Shown in pieces: positions 17,051-26,090 of a stretch of DNA of 60,200 nucleotides. The first letter of the stretch is position 1. Each line of letters opens with the position of its first letter. The translations under genes were made by a program, and so were the position numbers. Below the pieces are notes generated by a model. It did no database searches. It saw nothing but the letters and a program-made list of their open reading frames with translations, and had not been told where the DNA came from. This DNA comes from Bacteroidaceae bacterium (GTDB taxonomy: Bacteria; Bacteroidota; Bacteroidia; Bacteroidales; Bacteroidaceae): positions 1-60,200 of the forward strand of contig JAFUOP010000048.1 in assembly GCA_017481875.1 (NCBI GenBank), written 5' to 3'.

Positions 17051-17905
17051 ATGAGGATACCGAAAAACTTTACAGCCATCGACTTTGAGACGATGACAGC
17101 AGAAGCCACCAGCGCGTGCGCTGTAGGCGTGGTACAAGTAAACAACGGAGTGATAATGCAAGAGTATTACACCCTTATAAAACCTATTCCTGATGATAGA
17201 GAACATACAAACGAGTTCGTGCACGGCATCACGCCGGCAATGGTGGAGAACGCTCCGAACTTCAAAAAAGTATTTCCTATCATTGCAGAACTGATAGGAG
17301 ACAACACCATTGTTTGCCACAACAGAGGTGCAGATATTCCAATACTCGAAAGTTGTATGAGACATTACCGCTTGTCCGGCATCGATACCGACAAGAACCT
17401 GTGCACATACGAGCTTACAGGCAAGTCTCTTGTTGATGCCTGCGAGGAGTACAATATCAATATGGGCTGTCATCACAACGCCCTCGACGATGCACGCGCC
17501 TGTGCCAATGTGCTGCTTGCACATTCAGGCAAGATTTTCGCCGATGTTTTCGTGATGGACAAAAAGCATATTGCAGAGAAAAAGTTTGCACCAAAGGTCA
17601 AGCGAGAACTGCTCGACCCATTGGCCGACTGCGATGTAGATAACAAGGATACAGTATTCTTCCATTCTAACCTGGTTATTACCGGCACATTCGATGCCTA
17701 CCCGGACAGGAACGCACTTGCCGCGCGCCTTCAGTCTTTAGGCGCGGACATCAATACATCGATATCGGGCAAGACTACAGTCGTTGTTATGGGGCAAGGT
17801 GCCGGGCCATCAAAGATTCAGAAGATAGAAGACTGGATAGCCAAAGGGCACGACATCAAGATAATTCGTGAACGGGAACTCATTGAGATACTCGAAAACA
17901 ACTAA
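17051..17905 (+). CDS. DnaQ-type 3'-5' exonuclease with C-terminal BRCT domain
   Basis: 284 residues from the ATG at 17051 (an in-frame TTG at 17015 lies inside the operator and is unlikely). Exo I motif AIDFETMT, middle DEDDh motifs (IVCHNRGADIPIL), Exo III HHNALDDARAC. The C-terminal 80 residues form a BRCT-like domain (LVITGTFDAYPDRNALAARL, TTVVVMG, KGHDIKIIRERELIEIL), as in NAD-dependent ligase and some DnaQ-like proteins. Suggests proofreading or end processing during phage replication or recombination. The gene lies between two copies of the same terminator and has its own operator region, so it looks like a mobile cassette. Confidence 0.88.
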   Translation: MRIPKNFTAIDFETMTAEATSACAVGVVQVNNGVIMQEYYTLIKPIPDDREHTNEFVHGITPAMVENAPNFKKVFPIIAELIGDNTIVCHNRGADIPILESCMRHYRLSGIDTDKNLCTYELTGKSLVDACEEYNINMGCHHNALDDARACANVLLAHSGKIFADVFVMDKKHIAEKKFAPKVKRELLDPLADCDVDNKDTVFFHSNLVITGTFDAYPDRNALAARLQSLGADINTSISGKTTVVVMGQGAGPSKIQKIEDWIAKGHDIKIIRERELIEILENN

Positions 17906-17921
17906 TCAAATCTTTACACCG

Positions 17922-17948
17922 CCCCTCAGCATATGTTGAGGGGTTTTT
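17922..17948 (+). terminator. Terminator after the exonuclease gene (copy 2)
   Basis: CCCCTCA (17922-17928) pairs with TGAGGGG (17937-17943), then five T; near-identical to 16921-16960. A -7 box (TATATTTG, 17950-17957) for the next gene begins directly behind. Confidence 0.85.
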
Positions 17949-17975
17949 ATATATTTGCACTTTAAACAATATCTT

Positions 17976-18218
17976 ATGAAACAGACATTCAATAACAAAT
18001 GGTTTTACATAATTGAGGAAGGCGATGCTTTTATTCGTATAGCAACCGACAAACCAGTATCCCAGGAGTGGATGGTGGACTTTGCCAGAGAGTACCGGGA
18101 AAAGTATAACGAAATTTATTTTTTAGTAAAACCTTTCGTTGAACGAGGAATGGAAAGGGCGAAATTTATAGGAAACGAACTCCACGATTTTGAAACACTG
18201 GAATTTATACCATTATGA
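17976..18218 (+). CDS. Small phage protein of unknown function
   Basis: 80 residues from the ATG at 17976. Soluble, acidic and aromatic (WFYIIEEGDAFIRIATDKPVS). A -7 box at 17950 lies 26 nt upstream. Overlaps the next gene by 4 nt (ATGA). No family recognised. Confidence 0.65.
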   Translation: MKQTFNNKWFYIIEEGDAFIRIATDKPVSQEWMVDFAREYREKYNEIYFLVKPFVERGMERAKFIGNELHDFETLEFIPL

Positions 18219-18532
18219 ACGAGTCCTACAACAGATACATCAACAAGACAGAAGATGAAATACTTTCGTGTTCCGACATTGTGCAGCTTAGTCAATGGAA
18301 AGGTGTTCTTGAAGAGAAAATCGCACAGGCAAAGATTTCCATCGGGAACATACGGAGCAAAGGCCGGTTGTCCAGCGAAGAACTCTCTCGCGTGAACCTG
18401 CTCATTGAGAACCGGGCAGGGAATAAGAGGTTCCTTTCGCTCATCATGGGGCGAATAAGGGAGATACACGAGGTGGCAGAGGATTACGGCTGGAATATGG
18501 AAAAGGTAAAAGGGGATAAAGTCCGGGAATGA
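18215..18532 (+). CDS. Small phage protein of unknown function
   Basis: 105 residues, mostly helical with coiled-coil character (WKGVLEEKIAQAKISIGNIRSKG). Translationally coupled to the gene upstream by an ATGA overlap. No family recognised. The next 212 bases hold no gene, only hairpins and a terminator. Confidence 0.6.
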   Translation: MNESYNRYINKTEDEILSCSDIVQLSQWKGVLEEKIAQAKISIGNIRSKGRLSSEELSRVNLLIENRAGNKRFLSLIMGRIREIHEVAEDYGWNMEKVKGDKVRE

Positions 18533-18679
18533 GCCGGCGTTGAACAGTTTGTCGGTATCGGTGTACGCTTCTGAAACTTTCGCACTCAAGCCGTAAGGCA
18601 TAAACGAAGGAAAGAGCCTTCGCTATAACCGTAGTCGCACTGGTGTCGCTTTTTGGAATCTGGGAACTCACCCCCTTCA

Positions 18680-18716
18680 GGTGTCGGGGGAAACAAAAAC
18701 CTCCGACACTTTTTTA
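18680..18716 (+). terminator. Terminator closing a structured 150-nt non-coding stretch
   Basis: Stem of about 11 bp with G-U pairs (18680-18690 with 18701-18711) followed by a T run. Upstream, 18533-18680 has no start codon in good context but contains other stems such as CGAAGG/CCTTCG, so a small structured RNA is possible. Confidence 0.6.
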
Positions 18717-18732
18717 TTTCAACAACTTAACT

Positions 18733-18740
18733 TATCTTTG
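18733..18740 (+). promoter_or_regulatory. -7 box very close to a start codon
   Basis: TATCTTTG fits TAnnTTTG exactly but ends only 4 nt before the ATG at 18745, so a transcript started here would be leaderless or miss that ATG. Confidence 0.35.
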
Positions 18741-18744
18741 AGGT

Positions 18745-18978
18745 ATGATACAATTCGCTTTTATATTCGCTCCAGGACACGGCATCTATTGGCTGATAGG
18801 TGTGCTGCTTGTCATCATTATATACAAATGGAAGGCAATACTTTTAGGTTTGTTGAACCTTCTGCTAATACCGTTGATGTTTCCTATAGCTCTTGTTTCT
18901 GCTGTCTTCAATTGGGAACCAAAGTTTGTGAAGAGGTGGGAAAAAGAGATTGAGGAGGCAAAAAAGAAAAATCAATGA
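18745..18978 (+). CDS. Small phage membrane protein
   Basis: 77 residues with two hydrophobic stretches (about 3-25 and 31-53) and a charged tail (EKEIEEAKKKNQ). Sits just before the late operon and is closed off by a terminator. Holin-like in shape, but the lysis genes are at the far end, so a different membrane role is as likely. Confidence 0.6.
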   Translation: MIQFAFIFAPGHGIYWLIGVLLVIIIYKWKAILLGLLNLLLIPLMFPIALVSAVFNWEPKFVKRWEKEIEEAKKKNQ

Positions 18979-18982
18979 CATA

Positions 18983-19013
18983 AAGACCGGAACAGTGATG
19001 TTTCGGTCTTTTT
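18983..19013 (+). terminator. Terminator before the late operon
   Basis: 12-bp stem with one G-U pair (18983-18994 and 18999-19010), GTGA loop, then five T. Confidence 0.85.
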
Positions 19014-19039
19014 AGTATCCCTTTTATTGCTATTTATTT

Positions 19040-19060
19040 GTAGGGTAAATAATACCCTAC
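19040..19060 (+). promoter_or_regulatory. Hairpin/operator directly before the tape measure start
   Basis: GTAGGGTA (19040-19047), AATAA, TACCCTAC (19053-19060), ending one base before the ATG at 19062. A near -7 box (TTTATTTG) overlaps its left edge. Candidate late-operon operator or translational switch. Confidence 0.45.
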
Positions 19061-19061
19061 T

Positions 19062-22000
19062 ATGGCAACTATTAGAGATGTAGCAGAAGTTCTCATCAAG
19101 ATTGATGACAAGGAAGCCCAGAGCAAACTCCCGGCTCTTGAAAAGAAAGCAGATGACCTTAAAAGAAAATTTGAGGAGTGTACCTTAAACGATGACCAGA
19201 AAGGCCTCAAGGAGGCAGAGAAAGGCCTTCGCAAGGTTTACCGGGAAATGGACAACCTGCAGAAGAGAACAATGGATGTCGACAGTGCAATGGCGCACCT
19301 CTCAACGGCGACACCTAAAGAACTCAAGCGTGTTCTTGAGCAGATTAACAGAGAACTCAATTCCGGTGCAATCAAGCGCGGCACAAAGGAGTGGGACGAG
19401 TACAACGATAAACTCAAACAGGTAAAGGCAGAGCTGAAGAAGATTGCCAACGAGCAGAAGGAGGTTACTGACTCGGGGCTTTCTTTTAAGGATATGCTCG
19501 ATATTGGTGGTAATCTCTCTATGATTTTCGGTTCTTTCATTGATATGAAGGATACTGTTGCCGATTTTGTCCGTGACAATGTAAACAGTTACATTGAACT
19601 GGATGCAGAGATGGCCAATGTGCAGAAGTTCACAGGTATGACACGTGAGGGTGTCGAGGAACTGAATGCTGAGTTCAAGAATATTGACACACGCACATCG
19701 GTTATAGAACTCAATAAACTTGCCGAGGAAGCCGGTCGACTGGGTAAGACATCCAAAGAGGATGTTCTAGGATTCGTAAAAGCGGCTGACATAATCAATG
19801 TAGCGCTCGATGACCTGGGCGAAGGTGCAACACTTGAGATTTCAAAATTGACAAACATATTCGGTGACGAGAAGGCTCTCGGTACCGAAAAGTCTATGCT
19901 TGCAGTTGGCTCTGTTATCAATGAACTCTCGCAGAACTGTACTGCTGCTGCACCTTACTTGGCCAACTTTACAAAGCGCCTTGCCGGTGTAGGTTCTCAG
20001 GCTGAAATGACCATACCGCAGATTATGGGATATGCCGCAGTTCTCGACTCTCAAGGCCAGGCCGTAGAGATGTCGGCTACCGCCGTTTCCCAGCTCATCA
20101 CAAAGATGTTCCAGGATCCAACGAAGATTGCAAAGGCCGTCGGTATGGACATTCAAGAGTTCACAAACCTTGTAAAGACCGATACCAATGCCGCATTGCT
20201 TACCTTGCTTGAGAGGCTCAACTCTATGGGCAATATGGATGTTCTTTCACCTATTTTCAAGGAGATGGGCACCGATGGAGCACGAGCTTCGGCTGTGCTT
20301 GCATCGTTGACCGGCAATATCGATATGGTGAAACAGCAACAGGAGGTTGCAACACAGGCCTACAATGAGGCAACATCGGTTGTCAAGGAGTTTACCGTGC
20401 AGAACGAGACCGAGGAGGCAAAGCTTGAGAAGAAGCGCAAGAAGCTCGAGGAGGTGAAGGTCGCCCTCGGAGAGAAGCTGCTGCCCATTATGGGAGGTTT
20501 CACATCGACAGGAACGATGATGATTAAAACGCTCAATGCACTGCTCGATGTGTTTAATGACTACAAGGCGACTATAATTTCTACTGGTTCGGCAGTGCTT
20601 GTATATACGGGCTATATTAAAATAAAAAACCTCTGGACTGAAAAGGAAATGACTTTGGAAAAAGCAAAACTTTTCTTACAGGAAAAATCTCGTGCAATGC
20701 TGAAGAAACTTAAAGTTGCAATGATGAACAACCCTTGGGGTATCGTCATCGTGGCCATCACTGCTGTTATAGGTCTTTTGGTGGACTACAACAGACGTTT
20801 GAACAGGGTTTCTGCGGGTGAGAGAGCACTCGGTAAGATAAGAGAAGAGGCCAACAAAAAAGCTGCTGAGGAAGAGGCAAGATTGAAGGCTCTTGTAAAG
20901 ACTGCCGAAGATGAAAATGCTTCGTTGGAAAGCAGAAAGAAAGCTATCGATGCGCTCAATCAGATTATTCCCGGATACAATGCACAGCTTGATGAGACAA
21001 CAGGCCAGTACACTGCCAATGCCGATGCCTTGACAAGATACAATAATGCTCTGAAGAAGAAGTATGAACTTGAGGGCGCAAAGGATATGCTTGCCGAGAT
21101 GGGTGGCGAGAAAGCGCGTTTGAATATCGAGAAAGCGGAGATTGAAGCCGAGATTGAGAGGCTCAAGGAACAGCAAAGAAATATTGAGTCTGCAAGCACT
21201 TCTACGCAGGCATATGGTACTGCAGGAATGACAATGGGGCAATATAGTGGAGCTTCCATTGCTCCCTTGTTGGCCTCAAAGAAAGTTGAACTTGAAGACA
21301 TAAACCAGGAACTTGATGACATCGCCAAAAAGGAGGCTGTGATATTCGGAGCTTACGGCGAGGACTTGAGTAATTCATTTGCCGATGATGTCAAGACCAA
21401 CAATAAGGGTGGGGGTGGCTCCGGAGGGGGAGACATACCTAAGACTGAGGACAAATTGAAGGAGGAGATAAAGCAGGCTGAGAGGGCTGCCAAAGAGAAG
21501 TGGGTGCTACAGCGTGCCATCGAGGATGCGGCATACTCGCGTGGAGAGATTTCATACCAGGAACACGTCGCACGTCTCCAACAGGCAGAACAGCAGTATC
21601 TCACGGACTGCAAGGCTGCTTATGAACAGCGTAATATGACCGAGGAGGATGGGTATTTCCAGCTGCTTGACAAGGAGAGACAACTCCTTGACAAGAACAA
21701 TAAGGAACTACTCAATTTATCGCTCGAAGACCTGGAACGTCAACAGCAGGCTGAACGGAGTCAGGTGCTCAGTGATTGCTACAACACGAATAGTGTCCTC
21801 TTCGGTAATGAGAAGGTTCGCAATCAGCGTCTCTTTGAGATAAACATCGATTACTTGCGCAGGAAAGCAGAACTTTACCGCCAGGCTGCAATGTCCAAGG
21901 AGGCGCACCAGATTGAACAGCAGATAGCACAGGCCGAGGCTGATGAAGCTATGCGCAAGCAACAGGAGTATGCAGATAAGCTTCAGCAATGGCGAAAGGA

Positions 22001-23078
22001 GTATTCGGGAACATCGGCCAAGATACAGATGAGCGCGGAACTTGCTGTTCTCGATGAGATGCACAAAGCGGGGCTTGTCAAAGAGGAGGAGTATCAACAA
22101 CTACGCAAGGCCATTCAGCAGAAATATGCAATGGGTGGCAAGTTCTCTGATGGCGGATATGGTGATATGCTCACCAATATGTATTCTGCCTTGGATGGAC
22201 TTGTAAACGGCACCACAGACAAGACTGTCTCCAGCATGGAGAAGATTGGCGCGGTGGCGCAATCGACCTGGGCAATCGCCGGCGCTGCACTGGAGCAGTA
22301 CTTGGCATATTCACAGGCTTGCTGTGATGTTGAGGTGGCCGAGATTGAGGCGAAATATGACAAGGAGATAGCTGCTGCAGGAAAGAACCAAAAGAAGGTT
22401 GCACAGCTGGAGGAGCAGAAGGAAAAGGATATTGCCAAAGTCAAGAGCAAATACAACAAACAGGCAATGACAATAGAGATGGCTCAGGCTGTGGCACAGA
22501 CGGCAATGGCTGCCATCAATGCCTATGCTTCAGCAGCTGCTGTTCCTTTTGTCGGATATATACTCGCACCTATAGCTGCAGCTATGGCTGTGGCTGCCGG
22601 CGCACTGCAGATTGCGACAATTAAGAAGCAACACCAGGCACAGCAGAAAGGTTACTATGGCGGTGGTTTTACGCGCCGTTCCTTGAATGACCGCGAAGAG
22701 GTTGGTGTTGTTCACGCAAACGAGTTCGTGGCCAATGCCCGGGCGACAGGCAACAGTGAACTGATGCCGTTTTTCAACCTGCTCGATTATGCTCAACGGA
22801 ACAATACTGAAGGCTCTTTGACTCGTGAGGATGTTATTAGCTCAATGGGTACTGGTGCTGTCGTAAGGGCAACTGCGACATCTGCCGGCGAAGCTCAACG
22901 AAACTCCGCAGAACTGCTCAATGTGGCTGTTTCGGTAGGACAGACGGGTGATACGCTTAAAAGGCTCAACGAGCGTCTTGAGAATGGCATAGAGGCCTTT
23001 ATGGTTATGGATGGCGAACGTGGATTTGACCGAGCTTATACGGAATACAATAAACTTAAAAACAAACCAAGACGATGA
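19062..23078 (+). CDS. Phage tail tape measure protein
   Basis: 1338 residues, the longest gene here. Helical and coiled-coil N-terminus, then a PhageMin_Tail-type core (NVQKFTGMTREGVEELNAEF, GAAPYLANFTKRLAGVGSQAEM-like stretch near residue 310, GTDGARASAVLASL). Hydrophobic segments near 495-515, 560-580 and in the C-terminal AAAVPFVGYILAPIAAAMAV. A Gly-rich linker lies near residue 790, then a long coiled coil to about 1080. Tape measures set tail length and help eject DNA. It is the first gene of the late operon and overlaps the next gene by 4 nt. Confidence 0.92.
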   Translation: MATIRDVAEVLIKIDDKEAQSKLPALEKKADDLKRKFEECTLNDDQKGLKEAEKGLRKVYREMDNLQKRTMDVDSAMAHLSTATPKELKRVLEQINRELNSGAIKRGTKEWDEYNDKLKQVKAELKKIANEQKEVTDSGLSFKDMLDIGGNLSMIFGSFIDMKDTVADFVRDNVNSYIELDAEMANVQKFTGMTREGVEELNAEFKNIDTRTSVIELNKLAEEAGRLGKTSKEDVLGFVKAADIINVALDDLGEGATLEISKLTNIFGDEKALGTEKSMLAVGSVINELSQNCTAAAPYLANFTKRLAGVGSQAEMTIPQIMGYAAVLDSQGQAVEMSATAVSQLITKMFQDPTKIAKAVGMDIQEFTNLVKTDTNAALLTLLERLNSMGNMDVLSPIFKEMGTDGARASAVLASLTGNIDMVKQQQEVATQAYNEATSVVKEFTVQNETEEAKLEKKRKKLEEVKVALGEKLLPIMGGFTSTGTMMIKTLNALLDVFNDYKATIISTGSAVLVYTGYIKIKNLWTEKEMTLEKAKLFLQEKSRAMLKKLKVAMMNNPWGIVIVAITAVIGLLVDYNRRLNRVSAGERALGKIREEANKKAAEEEARLKALVKTAEDENASLESRKKAIDALNQIIPGYNAQLDETTGQYTANADALTRYNNALKKKYELEGAKDMLAEMGGEKARLNIEKAEIEAEIERLKEQQRNIESASTSTQAYGTAGMTMGQYSGASIAPLLASKKVELEDINQELDDIAKKEAVIFGAYGEDLSNSFADDVKTNNKGGGGSGGGDIPKTEDKLKEEIKQAERAAKEKWVLQRAIEDAAYSRGEISYQEHVARLQQAEQQYLTDCKAAYEQRNMTEEDGYFQLLDKERQLLDKNNKELLNLSLEDLERQQQAERSQVLSDCYNTNSVLFGNEKVRNQRLFEINIDYLRRKAELYRQAAMSKEAHQIEQQIAQAEADEAMRKQQEYADKLQQWRKEYSGTSAKIQMSAELAVLDEMHKAGLVKEEEYQQLRKAIQQKYAMGGKFSDGGYGDMLTNMYSALDGLVNGTTDKTVSSMEKIGAVAQSTWAIAGAALEQYLAYSQACCDVEVAEIEAKYDKEIAAAGKNQKKVAQLEEQKEKDIAKVKSKYNKQAMTIEMAQAVAQTAMAAINAYASAAAVPFVGYILAPIAAAMAVAAGALQIATIKKQHQAQQKGYYGGGFTRRSLNDREEVGVVHANEFVANARATGNSELMPFFNLLDYAQRNNTEGSLTREDVISSMGTGAVVRATATSAGEAQRNSAELLNVAVSVGQTGDTLKRLNERLENGIEAFMVMDGERGFDRAYTEYNKLKNKPRR

Positions 23079-25096
23079 CAACATTATACCTTAACGGAAA
23101 AAGGGCTGTAGTAGATGAGGGGCAAGCTCTGAAACTCGTTCGTGAAAATACTTATTTCACAAAGTCTGGAACATATACATACAACATCAGTCTGCCTATA
23201 TGCCCGGAGAACATCGCTATTTTCGGTATGCTGTCAAGAAAAGACATCAACAAAAGTGAGGTTGCTTATAACGCAAGGCTGGTCGTGAAAAACCGCGATG
23301 TGGTGAACGGCACGGCAACTGTCACTAATATCAGCGAAGATGAGATAAAGGTACAGCTGCTTGGAGGTAACAGCGAACTCAACTTCTACAACAAGAATGA
23401 GAACCGTTACATTGATGAACTTCCCCTTGGTACCTGGTATGACGTTGCCGGTGTTACCTCTTCAGATCTAACGATGCGCTCAATGGCAGAAAGGATACGT
23501 TCGCAATTCAATAGCGATGTATCATCGGTCGGTATTGAGGCTGCATACAAAAATCTATGCAACAAAATTTGGAACGAGAACACCAAGGAGGCTCCTGTCG
23601 ATTGGGTGGCCTTGCCGTGTGTCAATGAGAACTTCGATGTCACTTGCAATAATTTTGGGATCAAGACATACACCGACAATAACGGTAATTCCAAAAGATG
23701 CCCGGCAATAAACAACCTCGATAAGGTCTATCTCTCTGCGCAGCCATACCTGGTGCAGATGATAGAACGTGTATTTAATAACTTGGGATATCCTGTTCAG
23801 GAGAATTGCTTGCGTAACAACGAGTTCTTTATGCACCTGGTTATAGTCACAGCCAATAATCGTTCCGCAATCGCACGCGCTCTTCCTCACTGGACAGTGG
23901 CACAGTTTATTGAGGAGATTGAGAATTTGTTCGGTGTGGTTTTCCTCATTAACGAGAGCACCAAAAAGACTCTCATAAAATCAAGGGGTGACTATTTCAA
24001 AGACAATATCGAGTACATTGACAATATACTTGACGAGTATTCCGTATCAATGGAAACTGATGAAACCACCGATATCGCCAACGCCAATGTCGGTTATGCC
24101 GAGGTTACTGATGTGTATGACCGCATCGATGATGATATTCGAGAAGCGGCCAAGGTAGATACAACCTACGACAATGAGGCCGATCTTGCCTATGGCCTGC
24201 AGAACCTTGTCACAAAACTTTCTCAAGACAGAGGTAACGGGCAGACAAGTACAGGCCTTCTAAAGCATAAAGGTACAATATTCAAAGTGTGTGGACACTC
24301 ATATATCATAGAACTTTATGACCATGTTGATGGACAGGGCCGTACATATACCAACCACGCAAGGACTATTGCTATTGATGAGTTCGCAAATCTTATCAAT
24401 GTGAAAGGTAAGAAAGATGTCGATATAGAGCTGAAGATATGCCCGGCAAAGTCAATAAATGATGGAACTGTTGATTTCTATAATGCCGATGGCAGTTTAT
24501 CTTATACAAAGTCTTGCTTTCATTTGGTGAAGGCTGACAATACCGACCCGGCCGGTATTGAGAATGAGACCAACATATACATTGCAGGATTGATATCAGG
24601 AGAAACAGAGAAGGTGGACACAAAAGAGGATATTATGTCCATATGCCTATATGATGGCGGTATGGCCAAGCGTGCCGAGACTGATTACAATGACGGATAT
24701 CCGAGTTCTTTGTTGACACAGGTGGAGAATTTCCTATTTTACCCGGCAGGGTATATCAAAGACCAGTGGCAGGCGAATACATACACAGGTGGTGGTACCA
24801 TTCAGAAATTTGCATACGAGAGCCTGGCACTGAACATCGATTCTACATATAGGACTGTAATCGGCCATAAGTACACATTCCGCACGTTCTATTCCGAGGT
24901 ATTCAAAAGGTTGAAGAAGATTGACACGCAGGTCAAATACTGCTTCAAGTTCATAACAGACAGAATGGACTTACCTGTAAATTCAACATTCATTATCAGG
25001 AACAAAAAGTTTGTCTGTGAGAAATTGGAGTATAACATAAAGGCTGATGGTGTAAGCGAACTTGTTACTGGATATTTCTATGAATTAGAGGAATAG
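23075..25096 (+). CDS. Putative distal tail / baseplate protein
   Basis: 673 residues, beta-rich with many aromatic and Asn/Asp residues, no membrane segment. Opens with MTTLYLNGKRAVVDEGQALK and continues with alternating beta patterns typical of tail-tip proteins. The place directly behind the tape measure (ATGA overlap) is that of distal tail or tail-associated proteins in siphoviruses. No enzymatic motif recognised. A terminator follows, ending a two-gene tail block. Confidence 0.7.
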   Translation: MTTLYLNGKRAVVDEGQALKLVRENTYFTKSGTYTYNISLPICPENIAIFGMLSRKDINKSEVAYNARLVVKNRDVVNGTATVTNISEDEIKVQLLGGNSELNFYNKNENRYIDELPLGTWYDVAGVTSSDLTMRSMAERIRSQFNSDVSSVGIEAAYKNLCNKIWNENTKEAPVDWVALPCVNENFDVTCNNFGIKTYTDNNGNSKRCPAINNLDKVYLSAQPYLVQMIERVFNNLGYPVQENCLRNNEFFMHLVIVTANNRSAIARALPHWTVAQFIEEIENLFGVVFLINESTKKTLIKSRGDYFKDNIEYIDNILDEYSVSMETDETTDIANANVGYAEVTDVYDRIDDDIREAAKVDTTYDNEADLAYGLQNLVTKLSQDRGNGQTSTGLLKHKGTIFKVCGHSYIIELYDHVDGQGRTYTNHARTIAIDEFANLINVKGKKDVDIELKICPAKSINDGTVDFYNADGSLSYTKSCFHLVKADNTDPAGIENETNIYIAGLISGETEKVDTKEDIMSICLYDGGMAKRAETDYNDGYPSSLLTQVENFLFYPAGYIKDQWQANTYTGGGTIQKFAYESLALNIDSTYRTVIGHKYTFRTFYSEVFKRLKKIDTQVKYCFKFITDRMDLPVNSTFIIRNKKFVCEKLEYNIKADGVSELVTGYFYELEE

Positions 25097-25120
25097 GCAA
25101 GCGGTTTTATTTTGCTTTGT

Positions 25121-25150
25121 AAGGGTGCTGGTGACGGCACCCTTTTGTTT
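25121..25150 (+). terminator. Terminator after the first tail block
   Basis: AAGGGTGC (25121-25128) pairs with GCACCCTT (25137-25144), followed by a T-rich tract interrupted by one G. Confidence 0.7.
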
Positions 25151-25207
25151 TATGCCCGTTTCGGGTAAATTTAGAGCAAACGCTGTTTTTTTTCGGGTAA
25201 AACTTCG

Positions 25208-25424
25208 TTCTACATATTCTACATATTCTACAATGTTAATAATAAAGTAGTTATATTGTAGAAATACCACTACAATGGTTCTACAACATTCTACAAAATT
25301 CACTACAACTATTACTTTTCTACAAAAGGACTGTTTTTTCTACAATGTAGAAATATTGAATATAATTTATATTATTGTGTATCAATACAATAGGAGCACC
25401 GTAGAACTTGTAGAAAGTGTAGAA
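25208..25424. repeat. Cluster of 12 TTCTACA / TGTAGAA heptamers
   Basis: TTCTACA begins at 25208, 25217, 25226, 25279, 25289, 25318 and 25338; the reverse complement TGTAGAA begins at 25257, 25346, 25409 and 25418, with a variant CGTAGAA at 25400. The first three are spaced exactly 9 bp, and so are the last three in opposite orientation, so the cluster is framed by mirrored triplets. The 409-nt gap (25097-25505) contains no gene. Looks like binding sites for one protein. Confidence 0.85.
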
Positions 25425-25505
25425 GCTGGAATGTATCCGTCAAAAATGATAGATTTGTTGGCAAATCCGTCATTAATTACATATTTTTGCATAAATTAAA
25501 TACCT

Positions 25506-25988
25506 ATGAGTCAATTCTGTATCTATGTCAAACTGAAGCCTTACCTTGCTGAATGGCTTGTTGATTCTCTTGGAGAACCTGTGCGTTTCCCTGATAACAG
25601 CAACGAGAATGCGGTTATCAGAACATTCATTCGCCAACTCCCACCGGGTGCGGTGCCCGAAGTGAAGGAGGAGGGCGATATCGCTATTGCCATACCGGAC
25701 TCAAGGGCCAAACCTCCTATGCGCTATAACTATATGGGCGAGCGCGGAAAGAAGGCTTTGAAAGAGGCCATCGAGGATCTGTTCATTCAGAACCTATGGA
25801 CTGAAATGAGTATTTGTGCTTTGGCAAGTACCGGCAAGGGAGTGAACTCCTACATCGCTGCGTGGTGCGAAATGCACGGCATTTCTCTTGATCACGTGGA
25901 GACTGTGAGACAAAAGTATTTCCGTCTGCGTAAAGCCTATACGGAAAACAATATTGAATTGAGAAATTTTTCGCGAGAAAAAAAATGA
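25506..25988 (+). CDS. Phage protein of unknown function between two repeat arrays
   Basis: 160 residues, soluble. The C-terminal half looks like a helical DNA-binding domain (EDLFIQNLWTEMSICALAST, GVNSYIAAWCEMHGIS, VRQKYFRLRKAY). The N-terminal half is mixed alpha/beta. The gene lies between the TTCTACA cluster (ends 81 nt upstream of the ATG) and an array of 10-bp tandem repeats (starts 22 nt after the stop). A regulator, partition or packaging factor acting on one of these arrays is a reasonable idea, not shown. Between two late blocks, with a terminator on its left. Confidence 0.65.
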   Translation: MSQFCIYVKLKPYLAEWLVDSLGEPVRFPDNSNENAVIRTFIRQLPPGAVPEVKEEGDIAIAIPDSRAKPPMRYNYMGERGKKALKEAIEDLFIQNLWTEMSICALASTGKGVNSYIAAWCEMHGISLDHVETVRQKYFRLRKAYTENNIELRNFSREKK

Positions 25989-26010
25989 TTGTCTGCCGTT
26001 TTTTCCCGAC

Positions 26011-26090
26011 TTGCGTACTGGTGCGTACTGGTGCGTACTGGTACGTACTGATGCGTACTGATGCGAACTGATGCGTACTGATGCGAACTA
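26011..26090. repeat. Eight tandem 10-bp repeats (GCGTACTG type)
   Basis: Eight units in perfect 10-bp register; consensus [TGA]TGCGTACTG. with variants GTACGTACTG and ATGCGAACTG; the last unit ends in CTA. A 10-bp period puts every copy on the same face of the helix. Not a CRISPR array (no spacers). Starts 22 nt after the 25506 gene and ends 12 nt before the next ATG. Confidence 0.9.

Noticed and set aside
18215-19061. Programmed frameshift pair of tail chaperones before the tape measure
   Set aside because: No slippery sequence or overlapping frame joins 18215-18532 to the next gene, and two terminators separate them from the tape measure.
26011-26090. CRISPR array
   Set aside because: Tandem 10-bp units without spacers, no cas genes in the window.
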